A DNA stretch of 47,252 nt, from positions 1 through 47,252 of the forward strand of contig JALQSY010000001.1 in the NCBI GenBank assembly GCA_023264215.1. Reading direction: 5' to 3'. This DNA is from Candidatus Nanopelagicales bacterium. GTDB lineage: Bacteria; Actinomycetota; Actinomycetes; S36-B12. The translations under genes and the position numbers were made by a program. The notes under the pieces are model-generated. The model did not search any database. It was not told the DNA's origin and saw only the letters and a list, made by a program, of their open reading frames with translations. Within the stretch, counting starts at the first letter, position 1. Each line of letters begins with the position of its first letter. Below, piece by piece: positions 18,614 to 26,813 of the stretch.

Positions 18614-19567
18614 GTGCTCCTCGACCCCGACGAGGTCATCCGACAACCCGGCCCCTGGACGCACCGGGAGATCTCCGCCAACGGTGCCCGCTTCCACATC
18701 GTCGAAGCCGGCTCCGGACCGCTCATCGTGCTCCTGCACGGCTTCCCCACCCTGTGGTGGTCCTGGCGTCGCCAGGTACGGACCTATGCCGAGGCCGGCT
18801 ATCGCGTCGTGGCGATGGACCTGCGCGGGTACGGCGGATCGGATCACACGCCCCACGGCTACGACCCCACGACCCTGTCCCGTGATGTCGCGGGGGTCAT
18901 CCGAAGCCTCGGCGAGCGCTCCGCGGTCGTCATCGGGCACGGCTGGGGCGGACTGATCGCGTGGAGCATGGCGGTTCTCGACCCCGACGTCGTCGACGCC
19001 ATCGTCCCTGTCTCGATGCCGCACCCACGGCGCTTCCGCGCGGCGATCCTGCGCGATGCGATCCAGCGTCGCCAGGCCCTCTACGCCGTCGGCTTCCAAT
19101 GGCCGTTCCTGCCCGAGCGGTCGCTGCAGGCGCATGATTGCGCGCGGGTCGGCGAGATCCTGCAGACCTGGTCGGCGACCCCGGACTGGCCCGACGCAGA
19201 AACAGCCCTGGCGTACCGCAGCGCCTTCTCGCTGTGGCCGACCGCGCACTGCGCCGTGGAGTACCACCGGTGGGCACTGCGATCGATCGTGCGCACCGAC
19301 GGCGTCAGGTACGCACGGCGCATGGAGACGCCCATCGACGTACCCGTACTGCACATCCATGGCGAGCACGACCCGTCCGTCCTGTTGAGCAGCGCGGAGG
19401 GATCAGGCGACTGGGTCAACGGGCCCTACCGCATGGAGATCGTGCCGGCCGTGGGCCACTTCCCCCACGAGGAGGATCCTGCGGCCTTCGATGCGCTGGT
19501 CCTGCCCTGGCTCGCCGGCCTGCCTGACCGCGGTGGGCCGTCCGGCGCAGCGCTGCTGCGTGAGTGA
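18614..19567 (+). CDS. Alpha/beta-hydrolase, epoxide-hydrolase-like, lacking the nucleophile
   Basis: 317 aa from GTG 18614. The fold is well marked: oxyanion motif LLHGFPTLWW, MDLRGYGGSD, the nucleophile elbow, acid D253 in HGEHDPS and catalytic His H282 in VGHFPHEED. The elbow reads GHGWGG (108-113), where epoxide hydrolases have GHDWGG and other hydrolases GxSxG, so position 110 is Gly and nucleophilic catalysis should be impossible by the usual route. The position matches M. tuberculosis ephE (Rv3670). It may be a non-hydrolytic paralog, or use another mechanism. Coupled with the downstream DUF309 gene (1-nt gap). Confidence 0.78.
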   Translation: MLLDPDEVIRQPGPWTHREISANGARFHIVEAGSGPLIVLLHGFPTLWWSWRRQVRTYAEAGYRVVAMDLRGYGGSDHTPHGYDPTTLSRDVAGVIRSLGERSAVVIGHGWGGLIAWSMAVLDPDVVDAIVPVSMPHPRRFRAAILRDAIQRRQALYAVGFQWPFLPERSLQAHDCARVGEILQTWSATPDWPDAETALAYRSAFSLWPTAHCAVEYHRWALRSIVRTDGVRYARRMETPIDVPVLHIHGEHDPSVLLSSAEGSGDWVNGPYRMEIVPAVGHFPHEEDPAAFDALVLPWLAGLPDRGGPSGAALLRE

Positions 19568-19568
19568 G

Positions 19569-20036
19569 ATGCCGGCATCGCAGCGCCCACGTGACCGCCT
19601 CGGGCGACCCCTGCCCTGGGGTTCGCCGGGCTTCCCCGCGGTGCCCGAGCGCGATGCGATCAACTCAGCCGATGCCGTCGCGGAGGCGGCCGCCTACCTC
19701 GCGCGCGGCCTGCCCTTCCACGCCCACGAGGTGATGGAGATGCGGTGGCGCTGCTGTCCGGAACCCGAGCGACCCCTGTGGCGCGGACTCGCCCAGGCCG
19801 CCGCGGGGCAGACCCACGCTGCTCGGGGCAACTCGGTCGGCGCGGAGCGGTTGGTCGCCCGCGGTATCGCCAGCATCGAGGAGTACGACGGGCCGCTCGA
19901 CCGTGACCTCATCGCGCTCATCTCCGCGCTCGGCGCCGATCCGGTCGCCCCCGCAACCACGAGTGGGCAGTCGCCCGCGGTTGCGCAGGAGGGGTCGGGC
20001 GACAATCTGCCCACCCGCGAAGGTCGACCTGGCTAG
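19569..20036 (+). CDS. DUF309 domain protein
   Basis: 155 aa from ATG 19569, one base after the preceding stop. The signature is FHAHEVMEMRWR (50-61) with H51, H53 and E54, and GLAQAAAGQTHAARGN (73-88), as in DUF309 proteins, small all-helical proteins that may bind a metal. The last 40 residues are low-complexity and poorly conserved in appearance. No function is established. Convergent with marP, 50 bp away. Confidence 0.75.
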   Translation: MPASQRPRDRLGRPLPWGSPGFPAVPERDAINSADAVAEAAAYLARGLPFHAHEVMEMRWRCCPEPERPLWRGLAQAAAGQTHAARGNSVGAERLVARGIASIEEYDGPLDRDLIALISALGADPVAPATTSGQSPAVAQEGSGDNLPTREGRPG

Positions 20037-20086
20037 CGGCCACGTCCGCGATCGATGGGCTTGCGCTGAAGTCGACGGTGACCGCG

Positions 20087-21268
20087 TCAGCGGCAGCGCC
20101 CCGCGTCCACGGGGTCGATCGCATTCACGCCCTGCTCGGCGAGGGGAGCCGCCTGCTGCGCGGTGAGGGCATAGCCGGTCTCCTCCTCGCCGAGACCGGC
20201 GGCGAAGACCACGCCGTACACGCGGCCGTTCGGGGCCAGCAGGGGACCTCCGGAGTTGCCCGGGACCACGGTCCCGCGGAAGGAGTAGACCTCTCGGACG
20301 ACACCGGAGCGGCCGTAGATGTCCTCGCCGCGCGCTTCGATGCGCGCGCGGATGCGGGCGGCGCCGGCCTCGAGGTCGCCCCCGCCCGGGAAGCCGGCGA
20401 TCACCGCGCCGTCGCCCGTCGATGCCTCCCGGGACGCGAACGCGAGCGGTGGCGCCGGAAGGCCGTCGACGCGCAGCACTGCGAGATCCAGCCGAGTGTC
20501 GATCGCGACCACGCTCGCCTCGTAGACGGACGGATCACCGGGCAGCCGCACAGCGGGGCGGTCAGCGCCGGCGACCACGTGCGCGTTGGTGAGCACGCGA
20601 TCGCGGGCGTAGGCGAACCCGGATCCGGTGACGAGCGCATCGCACGCCTGCGACGTCACCTTGACCAGCGAGGGCCACGCTGCGCGCACCGCCGGATCGC
20701 GCAGGAGCCGCGCATTGGGCGCGGGCACCTGCGGTCCCGCGTACTGACCGAAGCCCGAGAACACCCGCGGCAGCCCCGAGGCATCGACGGCATCGCGCAG
20801 GCCGGCGAAGACGTCGCGAGCGCGGTCGGGCACGGCGGAGTCAAGGGTCCGCAGGACCAGCGACGATCGGATCTCGCGCGCGACCGTCAGGCTCGGTACC
20901 AGGCCCACGGCGGTGGCCACGATCCACAGCACCACCGCGAGGGCCGCGACATTGAGCGCCGCGCCCGCGGCACTGTCGACGACCTGCACCCCGCGCCAGG
21001 TGATGGCCGAGCGCAGGCGCCGGCCGAGAACCGACGCCAGGGTCTGACCGAGGAGGGCCGCGCCGAGGATGGCTATGGCGAGCAGCACCGCCCCGAGGAA
21101 TTCCGGTAGGTCCAATCCGGCGAGGATGCGCGGCAGGATCAGGGCCGCGGCGAGCGCTCCGATCAGGAACCCCCCGAAGGACAGCAGCCCGGCGACGAAG
21201 CCCTGCCGCCAGCCGGTCCAGGCGAACACCGCGATCGATGCGATCACGATCGCGTCGACGACGTTCAT
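20087..21268 (-). CDS. marP: MarP-type membrane serine protease
   Basis: 393 aa from ATG 21268, overlapping the nudix stop as ATGA. The N-terminal half is a CvpA-like membrane domain with four helices (about 5-25, 30-50, 58-78, 100-123), followed by a trypsin-like periplasmic domain. Catalytic residues are H230 (TNAHVV), D261 (TRLDLAVLRV) and S339 (VVPGNSGGPLL). C209 and C392 are placed like the disulfide pair that activates M. tuberculosis MarP, a protease needed for survival in acid and under oxidative stress. Last gene of the nth-nudix-marP operon. Confidence 0.92.
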   Translation of the reverse strand: MNVVDAIVIASIAVFAWTGWRQGFVAGLLSFGGFLIGALAAALILPRILAGLDLPEFLGAVLLAIAILGAALLGQTLASVLGRRLRSAITWRGVQVVDSAAGAALNVAALAVVLWIVATAVGLVPSLTVAREIRSSLVLRTLDSAVPDRARDVFAGLRDAVDASGLPRVFSGFGQYAGPQVPAPNARLLRDPAVRAAWPSLVKVTSQACDALVTGSGFAYARDRVLTNAHVVAGADRPAVRLPGDPSVYEASVVAIDTRLDLAVLRVDGLPAPPLAFASREASTGDGAVIAGFPGGGDLEAGAARIRARIEARGEDIYGRSGVVREVYSFRGTVVPGNSGGPLLAPNGRVYGVVFAAGLGEEETGYALTAQQAAPLAEQGVNAIDPVDAGRCR

Positions 21269-21942
21269 GTCAGCGCCTCGTCGTCGTCGAGATCGACGAT
21301 GCGATCGGCATCCCACGGGCGGCTCCATCCGGCGAGCTCCAGCAGGCCGGCGATCAGGCCGGCCGTGAAGCCCCAGACGCGCAGCCCGGACACGTCGAAG
21401 CCGAGGCCGACGTAGCCCGACGGGTGCCGGACGCGCATCCGGCGCGCGGGGTCGGCGAGGTCCTCGATCGGCACGCGATGCACGCTGGCCACCTCCGACG
21501 GATCGGCAGCGCGCACAGGCGACGGGTCACGCCACCACGCCAGCACCGGGGTGACGACGAAGTCGCTCACCGGCACCCACAGGTCGGGTAGGAGCGCGAA
21601 CGGCGCGACTCCGCGGGTGTCGACGTCGGTCTCCTCGCGCGCCTCGCGGAGCGCCGCCGCGATGGGACCGTCGTCGCCGGGCTCGAGCGCCCCGCCGGGG
21701 AAGGCGGGCTGCCCGGCATGGGACCGCAGGCTGTGGGCTCGCTCGATGACCAGCAGATCCGGGCCGCGCTCTCCCTCGCCGAGCAGCATGAGGACGGCAG
21801 AGGGGCGACCGCCCGTTGGCGGCGGCAGGAAGCGGGTGAGATCCGAACCCCGGACGTTGCCGGCAGCCACGGCGACGGGCGCGAGCCAGCCGGGGAGTTC
21901 CACGTCGGGCAGCGCCAGGCCGACGGCCGGGTCGCGGGTCAT
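21265..21942 (-). CDS. NUDIX CoA pyrophosphatase-like hydrolase
   Basis: 225 aa from ATG 21942, overlapping the nth stop as ATGA. The CoA-type (UPF0035) signature [20 protein letters not shown] (63-82) precedes the Nudix box, which starts at G84 and ends with REAREETDV (99-107). The usual first Glu of GX5E is Asp (D90), and Gly near the box end is Asp (D106). The family cleaves CoA or its derivatives to phosphopantetheine and 3',5'-ADP. It lies between nth and marP, as in mycobacteria except that the thioredoxin-like gene found there is absent. Confidence 0.85.
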   Translation of the reverse strand: MTRDPAVGLALPDVELPGWLAPVAVAAGNVRGSDLTRFLPPPTGGRPSAVLMLLGEGERGPDLLVIERAHSLRSHAGQPAFPGGALEPGDDGPIAAALREAREETDVDTRGVAPFALLPDLWVPVSDFVVTPVLAWWRDPSPVRAADPSEVASVHRVPIEDLADPARRMRVRHPSGYVGLGFDVSGLRVWGFTAGLIAGLLELAGWSRPWDADRIVDLDDDEALT

Positions 21943-22589
21943 GCGACCACTCCGTCCGACGCGGCAGATGACGGGCAGAGCGCGGCTAGCGGGCAGTCGT
22001 CGCACGCGGGCTTGCGCGCGTGGCACACACGTCGGCCGTGGAGGATCATCCGGTGGGACAGGTCGGTCCACTCCGATGGCGGGAAGAGCTCCATCAGGTC
22101 CGCCTCGACCTTGTCCGGAGCGGTCTGCGTCGTCCATCCGAAGCGCCGAGCGAGCCTGCCCACATGCGTGTCGACGGTGATGCCGGGCACGCCGTACGCA
22201 TTGCCCAGCACGACATTGGCGGTCTTGCGCCCGACTCCGGGCAGGGCGACGAGCTCCTCGAGCGTGCGGGGCACCTCGCCACCGTGCTCGTCGCACAGCA
22301 CCTGGGCGATGCCCTGGATGCTGGCCGCCTTGGAGCGGTGAAGCCCGGCGGGCTTGATCGCGGCCTCGAGCTCGTCGCGGTCCGCCGCCGCGAAGGCGGC
22401 AGCGTCGGGGTAGCGGGCGAACAGCGCCGGGGTGACCGCGTTGACCCGCTGGTCGGTGCTCTGGGCCGACAGGACGGTGGCGATGAGCAGCTGCAGCGGG
22501 TTGGCGAAGTCGAGCTCGGTGTCGGCATCGGGATAGGCCTCGGCCAGGACCTGACCCATGCGGTGGGCGGTGCTGGCGTCGGCGGGCAT
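21939..22589 (-). CDS. nth: Endonuclease III
   Basis: 216 aa from ATG 22589; a TACCCT box ends 6 nt upstream and no Shine-Dalgarno sequence is present, so the mRNA is probably leaderless. Helix-hairpin-helix [14 protein letters not shown] (116-129) contains catalytic Lys K122; the catalytic Asp is D140 in [11 protein letters not shown]. Four Cys at 189, 196, 199 and 205 (Cx6Cx2Cx5C) bind the [4Fe-4S] cluster. Base-excision repair glycosylase/AP lyase for oxidised pyrimidines. First gene of the nth-nudix-marP operon, divergent from crp. Confidence 0.95.
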   Translation of the reverse strand: MPADASTAHRMGQVLAEAYPDADTELDFANPLQLLIATVLSAQSTDQRVNAVTPALFARYPDAAAFAAADRDELEAAIKPAGLHRSKAASIQGIAQVLCDEHGGEVPRTLEELVALPGVGRKTANVVLGNAYGVPGITVDTHVGRLARRFGWTTQTAPDKVEADLMELFPPSEWTDLSHRMILHGRRVCHARKPACDDCPLAALCPSSAASDGVVA

Positions 22590-22595
22590 CTGGCC

Positions 22596-22601
22596 AGGGT
22601 A
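22596..22601 (-). promoter_or_regulatory. Leaderless -10 box (TACCCT) for nth
   Basis: On the minus strand TACCCT is followed by 6 nt and then ATG 22589. Confidence 0.5.
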
Positions 22602-22698
22602 CGTCTCCGACCTGACCGATGACTGAACTCGTCGCCGCGCCGCCTCCCTGGCACGTGGGGAGTCCCCGCGATGCGCCACACTGTGCCTAGGAGGTCAG

Positions 22699-23373
22699 GT
22701 GGACGACGCACTGATGCAGGCACCGCTGTTCTCGGCACTCGATGCCGAGGCGGCGGTGGCGCTGCGCGCATCGATGACCGAGAAGCGGGTCCCCCGCGGC
22801 GGCATCATCTTCTCGGAGGGCGAGCCGGGCGATCGGATGTACGTCATCCTCGACGGCAAGGTCAAGCTCGGCCAGACCTCGCCCGATGGACGCGAGTCGC
22901 TCCTCGCGGTCCTGGGGCCCGGCGAGGTCTTCGGCGAGTTGTCGCTGTTCGATCCGGGACCGCGGACGGCGACGGCGACCGCGGTCACCGACACCGTGGT
23001 GGTCGGACTGGGGCACGGCGACCTGCGTCCGTGGCTCACCGGTCGTCCCGAGGTGGCGGAGTCGCTGCTCCAGGCGCTCGCTCAGCGCCTGCGCCGTACC
23101 AACGAGGCGCTCGCGGATCTGGTGTTCTCCGACGTGCCCGGTCGCGTGGCGAAGCAACTGCTCGACCTGGCCGACAAGTTCGGCCAGTCGGGGCCGGACG
23201 GCGTCCTGGTGCATCACGACCTGACGCAGGAGGAGCTCGCCCAGCTGGTGGGTGCGTCGCGCGAGACGGTCAACAAGGCGCTCGCCGACTTCACCCAGCG
23301 CGGGTGGATCGAGGTCGATCAGCGCCAGGTGCTGCTGATCGACATGGAGCGGCTCGCGCGGCGAGCGCGCTGA
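22699..23373 (+). CDS. crp: Crp/Fnr-family cAMP-responsive regulator (GlxR/Crp type)
   Basis: 224 aa from GTG 22699 with TAGGAGG 5 nt upstream. Cyclic-nucleotide-binding domain 1-125 with phosphate cassette FGELSLFDPGPRTAT (78-92), including E80, R89 and T90; dimer helix with T136 and N137 at the cAMP-contact positions; winged HTH at 175-194 (TQEELAQLVGASRETVNKAL). Counterpart of M. tuberculosis Rv3676 and corynebacterial GlxR, global regulators of carbon metabolism. Divergent from nth and convergent with the MBL gene; a strong palindrome follows it. Confidence 0.94.
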   Translation: MDDALMQAPLFSALDAEAAVALRASMTEKRVPRGGIIFSEGEPGDRMYVILDGKVKLGQTSPDGRESLLAVLGPGEVFGELSLFDPGPRTATATAVTDTVVVGLGHGDLRPWLTGRPEVAESLLQALAQRLRRTNEALADLVFSDVPGRVAKQLLDLADKFGQSGPDGVLVHHDLTQEELAQLVGASRETVNKALADFTQRGWIEVDQRQVLLIDMERLARRAR

Positions 23374-23415
23374 TCAGGCACGGGCGGCTCGCGCGGCGAG
23401 CGCGATAGCGAGCGC

Positions 23416-23473
23416 GAAACTCCCGGTTATCAAGGCTTATACGACCTGCTAAGCCTTGATAACCGGGAGTTTC
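23416..23473. terminator. Perfect 24-bp inverted repeat with 10-nt loop (bidirectional terminator candidate)
   Basis: Arms 23416-23439 and 23450-23473 are perfect complements around loop 23440-23449. It lies between the convergent crp (ends 23373) and MBL (ends 23478) genes, which suits a two-way terminator. No T-run follows, and the arms are less GC-rich than the surroundings. Alternatives are a protein-binding palindrome or a repeat-family member. Confidence 0.65.
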
Positions 23474-23477
23474 GGAC

Positions 23478-24278
23478 TCAGCCGCGGGCGTCGAGGTAGG
23501 CCAGTTGCGCGCGGGTGCTCAGGAGCGCCGCCCAGCGAACGGCTTCGGGGATGTCGTCGTAGACCGCGTCGACGACGTCATCCGGGGTGCGAGCGCCGTC
23601 GGCTAGCGCCTGGCGCACCTGGTCGAGCCTGGCCCGTCGGTGCGCGAGGTAGGCGTCGAGGACGCCGACCGGGTCGTCGAGCGTGGGTCCGTGGCCGGGC
23701 AGGATCGCCGTCGCGCCCGTCCGCGCGGAGTGGTCGCGCAGCAGCGTCAGCGAGTCGAGGTAGTCGCCGAGGTCACCGTCCGGCCAGGCGACGACCGTCG
23801 TGCCGCGGCCGAGGACGGTGTCGCCGGTGAGCAGGGCCGAGTGCGCGGGCAGGAAGTAGCTCACGCAGTCAGCGGTGTGGCCGGGCGTGGCGATGACGTG
23901 GACCTCGGCGTCGGCGACGGCGATCACCGTGCCGGCCGCGAGTCCTTCGCCGCCGAGCCGGTGCGCGGGATCGAGAGCGCGGACCGGTGCACCGGTCATG
24001 TCGTGCAGGCTGCGGGCGCCTTCAGCGTGATCGGGGTGTCCGTGGGTCAGCAGGATCTGCGCGACGTGCCCGCGGTCGACGATGGCTTCGAGGTGGCCTG
24101 GGTCTTCGGGACCGGGATCCACGACGATGACGTCACCGCCAGCGTTGCCGAGGATCCACGTGTTCGTCCCGTCCAGGGTCATGGGACTGGGATTGGGGGC
24201 GAGGACGCAGGTGACCGTCGCGGCGAAGGCGCCTCCGGCCCAGGGTTGGTCGGACCCGAGGACGGGCAGCCCGCTCAT
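23478..24278 (-). CDS. MBL-fold metallohydrolase (Rv3677c-like)
   Basis: 266 aa from ATG 24278, overlapping the NUDIX stop as ATGA. Zinc ligands: THGHPDHAEG (H79, H81, D83, H84), H134 in TPGHTAD, D153 in LLTGDTVLG, and the His in LPGHGPT. The C-terminal portion is a LACTB2-like helical domain with RRARLDQVRQAL and a terminal WAALLSTRAQLAYLDARG helix. Substrate unknown; LACTB2-type proteins include RNases and thioesterases. Last gene of the DUF4177-RidA-NUDIX-MBL unit. Confidence 0.85.
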   Translation of the reverse strand: MSGLPVLGSDQPWAGGAFAATVTCVLAPNPSPMTLDGTNTWILGNAGGDVIVVDPGPEDPGHLEAIVDRGHVAQILLTHGHPDHAEGARSLHDMTGAPVRALDPAHRLGGEGLAAGTVIAVADAEVHVIATPGHTADCVSYFLPAHSALLTGDTVLGRGTTVVAWPDGDLGDYLDSLTLLRDHSARTGATAILPGHGPTLDDPVGVLDAYLAHRRARLDQVRQALADGARTPDDVVDAVYDDIPEAVRWAALLSTRAQLAYLDARG

Positions 24279-25135
24279 GCGCCTGCGACCTCCGAGCCGG
24301 CCGGCTCGCCGGGCAGGCTCACGATGACCGCGCCATCGCGCACGTCGATGACGTCCCATGCGAGCGTGCCGTCGCTGTCGATCCGCGGTCGCGGCATGAG
24401 CGGTCGGATGTCGCGGGCGGCTGCGCTGCCGACGACGGATGCCACGTCCGGCAGCGCGGCGAGGTCGGCCAGCGTCGCCACCGTCGGGGGGAGCATCGGC
24501 AGGCGGCCCAACGAGTAGTCGTGCAGTGCGGCACCGGGTGACATCCAGCTCACGTGATCGGCTTCTCCGCTGACATCGCGTGCACTCTGGCCGGGCGGTA
24601 CGGCGGCCACGAAGAAGCGGACGTCGTACCTCTTGCTCTCGATCTCCGGGGTCACCCAGTGGGTCCACAGCGGCAGCAGGTCCGGGTCGAGGCGCAGTCC
24701 GCGGCGATCGAGCACGTGCGCGAAGGCTGCGCTGGATTCGGCGACGCGAGCCCGGTCGTCCTCCCAGGCGTCGTCCTCATCGGGCGTGCGACCCGCGGCA
24801 TCCACGGCCAGCAGCACGCCCGTCTCCTCGAAGACCTCGCGAACGGCGCCGACGAGCAGGCCGCGCGCCTGGCGCTGCGACGCCGTCATGCGCGCTGCAT
24901 CCGGAAGCGGGCCGGACCAGGGCACCTCGACATCGCAGTCGGCATGGTCGATGCGACCGCCGGGGAAGACGTACATCCCGGCCGCGAAGGCCATCGTGGA
25001 GGCGCGACGCATGAGGTAGGTCTCGAGGCCATCGCGGTCGCGCAGGAGGACCACGGTCGACGCGTCACGGGCTGGCGGTGCCTCCCACTCACCGGCCAGC
25101 AGGGCGCGCGCCCGGCGGCTGACCTCGGGGGGCAT
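24275..25135 (-). CDS. NUDIX hydrolase, NUDT19-like
   Basis: 286 aa from ATG 25135. The Nudix fold has an insertion between MYVFPGGRIDHAD (54-66) and VREVFEETGVLLA (98-110), as in NUDT19/RP2-type proteins. SKRYDVRFFVAAVPPGQ is also typical of this group, some of which hydrolyse CoA or acyl-CoA. Overlaps the MBL gene by 4 nt and follows ridA by 11 nt. The same Nudix/MBL pairing near crp occurs in Streptomyces, from memory. Substrate unproven. Confidence 0.82.
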   Translation of the reverse strand: MPPEVSRRARALLAGEWEAPPARDASTVVLLRDRDGLETYLMRRASTMAFAAGMYVFPGGRIDHADCDVEVPWSGPLPDAARMTASQRQARGLLVGAVREVFEETGVLLAVDAAGRTPDEDDAWEDDRARVAESSAAFAHVLDRRGLRLDPDLLPLWTHWVTPEIESKRYDVRFFVAAVPPGQSARDVSGEADHVSWMSPGAALHDYSLGRLPMLPPTVATLADLAALPDVASVVGSAAARDIRPLMPRPRIDSDGTLAWDVIDVRDGAVIVSLPGEPAGSEVAGA

Positions 25136-25146
25136 CCGCGGGACGC

Positions 25147-25608
25147 TCAGTCGGCAACCTCCAGCACCATCTCCACCTCGACGGGAGCATTGATGGGCAG
25201 GGCTGCGACGCCGACCGCGGACCTCGCGTGTCGTCCAGCGTCACCGAAGATCTCCAGCAGGAGTTCGCTCGCGCCGTTGATGACAGCCGGTTGACCGGTG
25301 AACGTCGGCGCGCTGGCCACGAAGCCGACGACCTTGACGACGCGGGTGACTCGATCCAGGCTCCCGATCACCGACTGCACCGCGGCCAGTGCGTTGATCG
25401 CCGACTGGCGCGCGCACTCCTTGGCGATGTCGGGATCGACATCGGTGCCGACGAGCCCCTCGGCGATCATCGCGCCGTCCCGCATGGGGAGCTGTCCGGA
25501 CGTGTAGACATAGCGGCCGGTGACGACCGCGGGGACGTAGGCGGCGACCGGCGGGACCACCTCGGGGATCTCGATTCCGAGCTCGGCAAGCCGTGCGGTG
25601 ACGCTCAT
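25147..25608 (-). CDS. RidA (YjgF/YER057c) family protein
   Basis: 153 aa from ATG 25608, sharing one base with the upstream DUF4177 stop. RidA landmarks are VPPVAAYVPAVVTGRYVYTS, GQLPMRDG, ECARQSAINALAAVQSVIG and the C-terminal RSAVGVAALPINAPVEVEM. The Arg in HARSAVGV corresponds to the carboxylate-binding Arg of enamine/imine deaminases. RidA enzymes remove reactive enamines made by PLP enzymes, but this group (Rv3678c-like, longer N-terminus) has no assigned substrate. Co-transcribed with DUF4177 and NUDIX genes. Confidence 0.87.
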   Translation of the reverse strand: MSVTARLAELGIEIPEVVPPVAAYVPAVVTGRYVYTSGQLPMRDGAMIAEGLVGTDVDPDIAKECARQSAINALAAVQSVIGSLDRVTRVVKVVGFVASAPTFTGQPAVINGASELLLEIFGDAGRHARSAVGVAALPINAPVEVEMVLEVAD

Positions 25609-25766
25609 CACTGCTCCCGGGGGCGCTTGAGGTAGGCGACGACGTTCTCGGCATTGGGGCCGGGCACGACCTGCACGAGTTCCCAGCCGTCCTCTCCCCA
25701 GGTGTCCAAGATCTGCTTGGTCGCGTGGATGAGCAGGGGCACGGTCGCGTATTCCCACGTGGTCAT
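25608..25766 (-). CDS. DUF4177 small protein
   Basis: 52 aa from ATG 25766. The start MTTWEYATVPLLIHATKQIL and the DGWELVQVVPGPN stretch are typical of DUF4177. Its TGA stop shares one base with the ridA ATG, so translation is coupled. TAGGGT lies exactly 6 nt before the ATG, consistent with a leaderless mRNA. Matches the small gene next to ridA in mycobacteria (Rv3678A). Function unknown. Confidence 0.85.
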   Translation of the reverse strand: MTTWEYATVPLLIHATKQILDTWGEDGWELVQVVPGPNAENVVAYLKRPREQ

Positions 25767-25772
25767 ACGCCG

Positions 25773-25778
25773 ACCCTA
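25773..25778 (-). promoter_or_regulatory. Leaderless -10 box (TAGGGT) for the DUF4177-ridA operon
   Basis: Minus-strand TAGGGT, 6 nt, then ATG 25766. Confidence 0.6.
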
Positions 25779-25826
25779 GTACCGCCCAACCCGATGGACA
25801 CGCGGGGCCGCAGAGCCCTGGAGCAT

Positions 25827-25832
25827 TAGGCT
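25827..25832 (+). promoter_or_regulatory. Leaderless -10 box (TAGGCT) for the ArsA-like pair
   Basis: TAGGCT, 6 nt, then GTG 25839; no Shine-Dalgarno sequence. Confidence 0.6.
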
Positions 25833-25838
25833 CAGGCG

Positions 25839-26813
25839 GTGCCCTCCAGCGACTGGCCCGACGTGATGCTGCACGTCGTCTCGGGCAAAGGAGGCACCGG
25901 CAAGACCACGGTCGCCGCCGCTCTGGCGCTCGCCCTGGCCCGCGACGGCCGCGACGTCATGCTCATGGAGGTCGAGGGCAGGCAGGGCCTCGCGCAACTG
26001 TTCGACACCCCTCCGCTGCCCTACGAGGAGCGGCGGCTGGCCTCGGCGCCCGGCGGCGGAGAGGTGTGGGGCCTGGCCGTCGACCCCGAGGAAGCGCTCC
26101 TGGAGTACCTCGAGCTCTTCTACAACCTGCGCCGGGCCGGGGGAGTCCTACGCCGCATGGGAGCCGTCGAGTTCGTCACGACCATCGCCCCGGGGCTGCG
26201 CGACGTGCTCCTCACCGGCAAGGCCGTCGAACTCGTCCGCCGGCGCGACAAGAAGCACGCGCGACCATACGACGCCATCGTGCTCGACGCGCCGCCCACC
26301 GGTCGCATCACCCGATTCCTCAACGTCAACACCGAGATCGCGGGCGTGGCCAAGGTGGGCCCGATCCGCAACCAGGCCGACGGCGTGATGGCGATCCTGC
26401 GCTCGGACAAGACGGCCGTGCACCTGACGACGCTCCTGGAGGAGATGCCCGTCCAGGAGACGGCCGACGGTGTCGCCGAGCTCGAAGATGCCGCGCTCCC
26501 GGTGGGAGGAATCGTCGTCAACATGACGCGGCCTCCGCTGCTGGGCTCCCCCGCCGATCTCACCGAACTGAGCAGTTCGCAGGTCGCAGCGTCCCTGGCC
26601 CGTGCGGGAGTCCAGGCCCAGCCCGCCCTCGTCGCGGCTCTCCTGGCCGAGGGGGCCGACCACGTCGCACGCGTCTCGCTCGAGGAGACCGAGCGGGCGC
26701 GCATCGCCGAACTCGGCCGACCCGTCTACGACCTCCCCTTCCTCGCCGGCGGCATCGACCTCGCTGCGCTGTACGAACTGGCCGACATGCTGCATGAGCA
26801 GGGGATGGCCTGA
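25839..26813 (+). CDS. ArsA/GET3-like ATPase, subunit 1 (Rv3679-like)
   Basis: 324 aa from GTG 25839, apparently leaderless. Deviant Walker A GKGGTGKT (16-23) keeps the signature Lys. [16 protein letters not shown] matches the switch II region of ArsA/GET3. [12 protein letters not shown] and the C-terminal [20 protein letters not shown] end the fold. No arsenite-binding Cys triad is visible. The homologous mycobacterial pair Rv3679-Rv3680 forms a complex reported to aid survival under oxidative stress and glycerol metabolism. The next gene overlaps by one base (TGATG), implying a stoichiometric partner. Confidence 0.88.
   Translation: MPSSDWPDVMLHVVSGKGGTGKTTVAAALALALARDGRDVMLMEVEGRQGLAQLFDTPPLPYEERRLASAPGGGEVWGLAVDPEEALLEYLELFYNLRRAGGVLRRMGAVEFVTTIAPGLRDVLLTGKAVELVRRRDKKHARPYDAIVLDAPPTGRITRFLNVNTEIAGVAKVGPIRNQADGVMAILRSDKTAVHLTTLLEEMPVQETADGVAELEDAALPVGGIVVNMTRPPLLGSPADLTELSSSQVAASLARAGVQAQPALVAALLAEGADHVARVSLEETERARIAELGRPVYDLPFLAGGIDLAALYELADMLHEQGMA

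Noticed and set aside
22590..22698. A Crp-binding site in the nth/crp intergenic region
   Set aside because: No TGTGA-N6-TCACA-like palindrome was found; the CACACTGTG segment does not fit the consensus.
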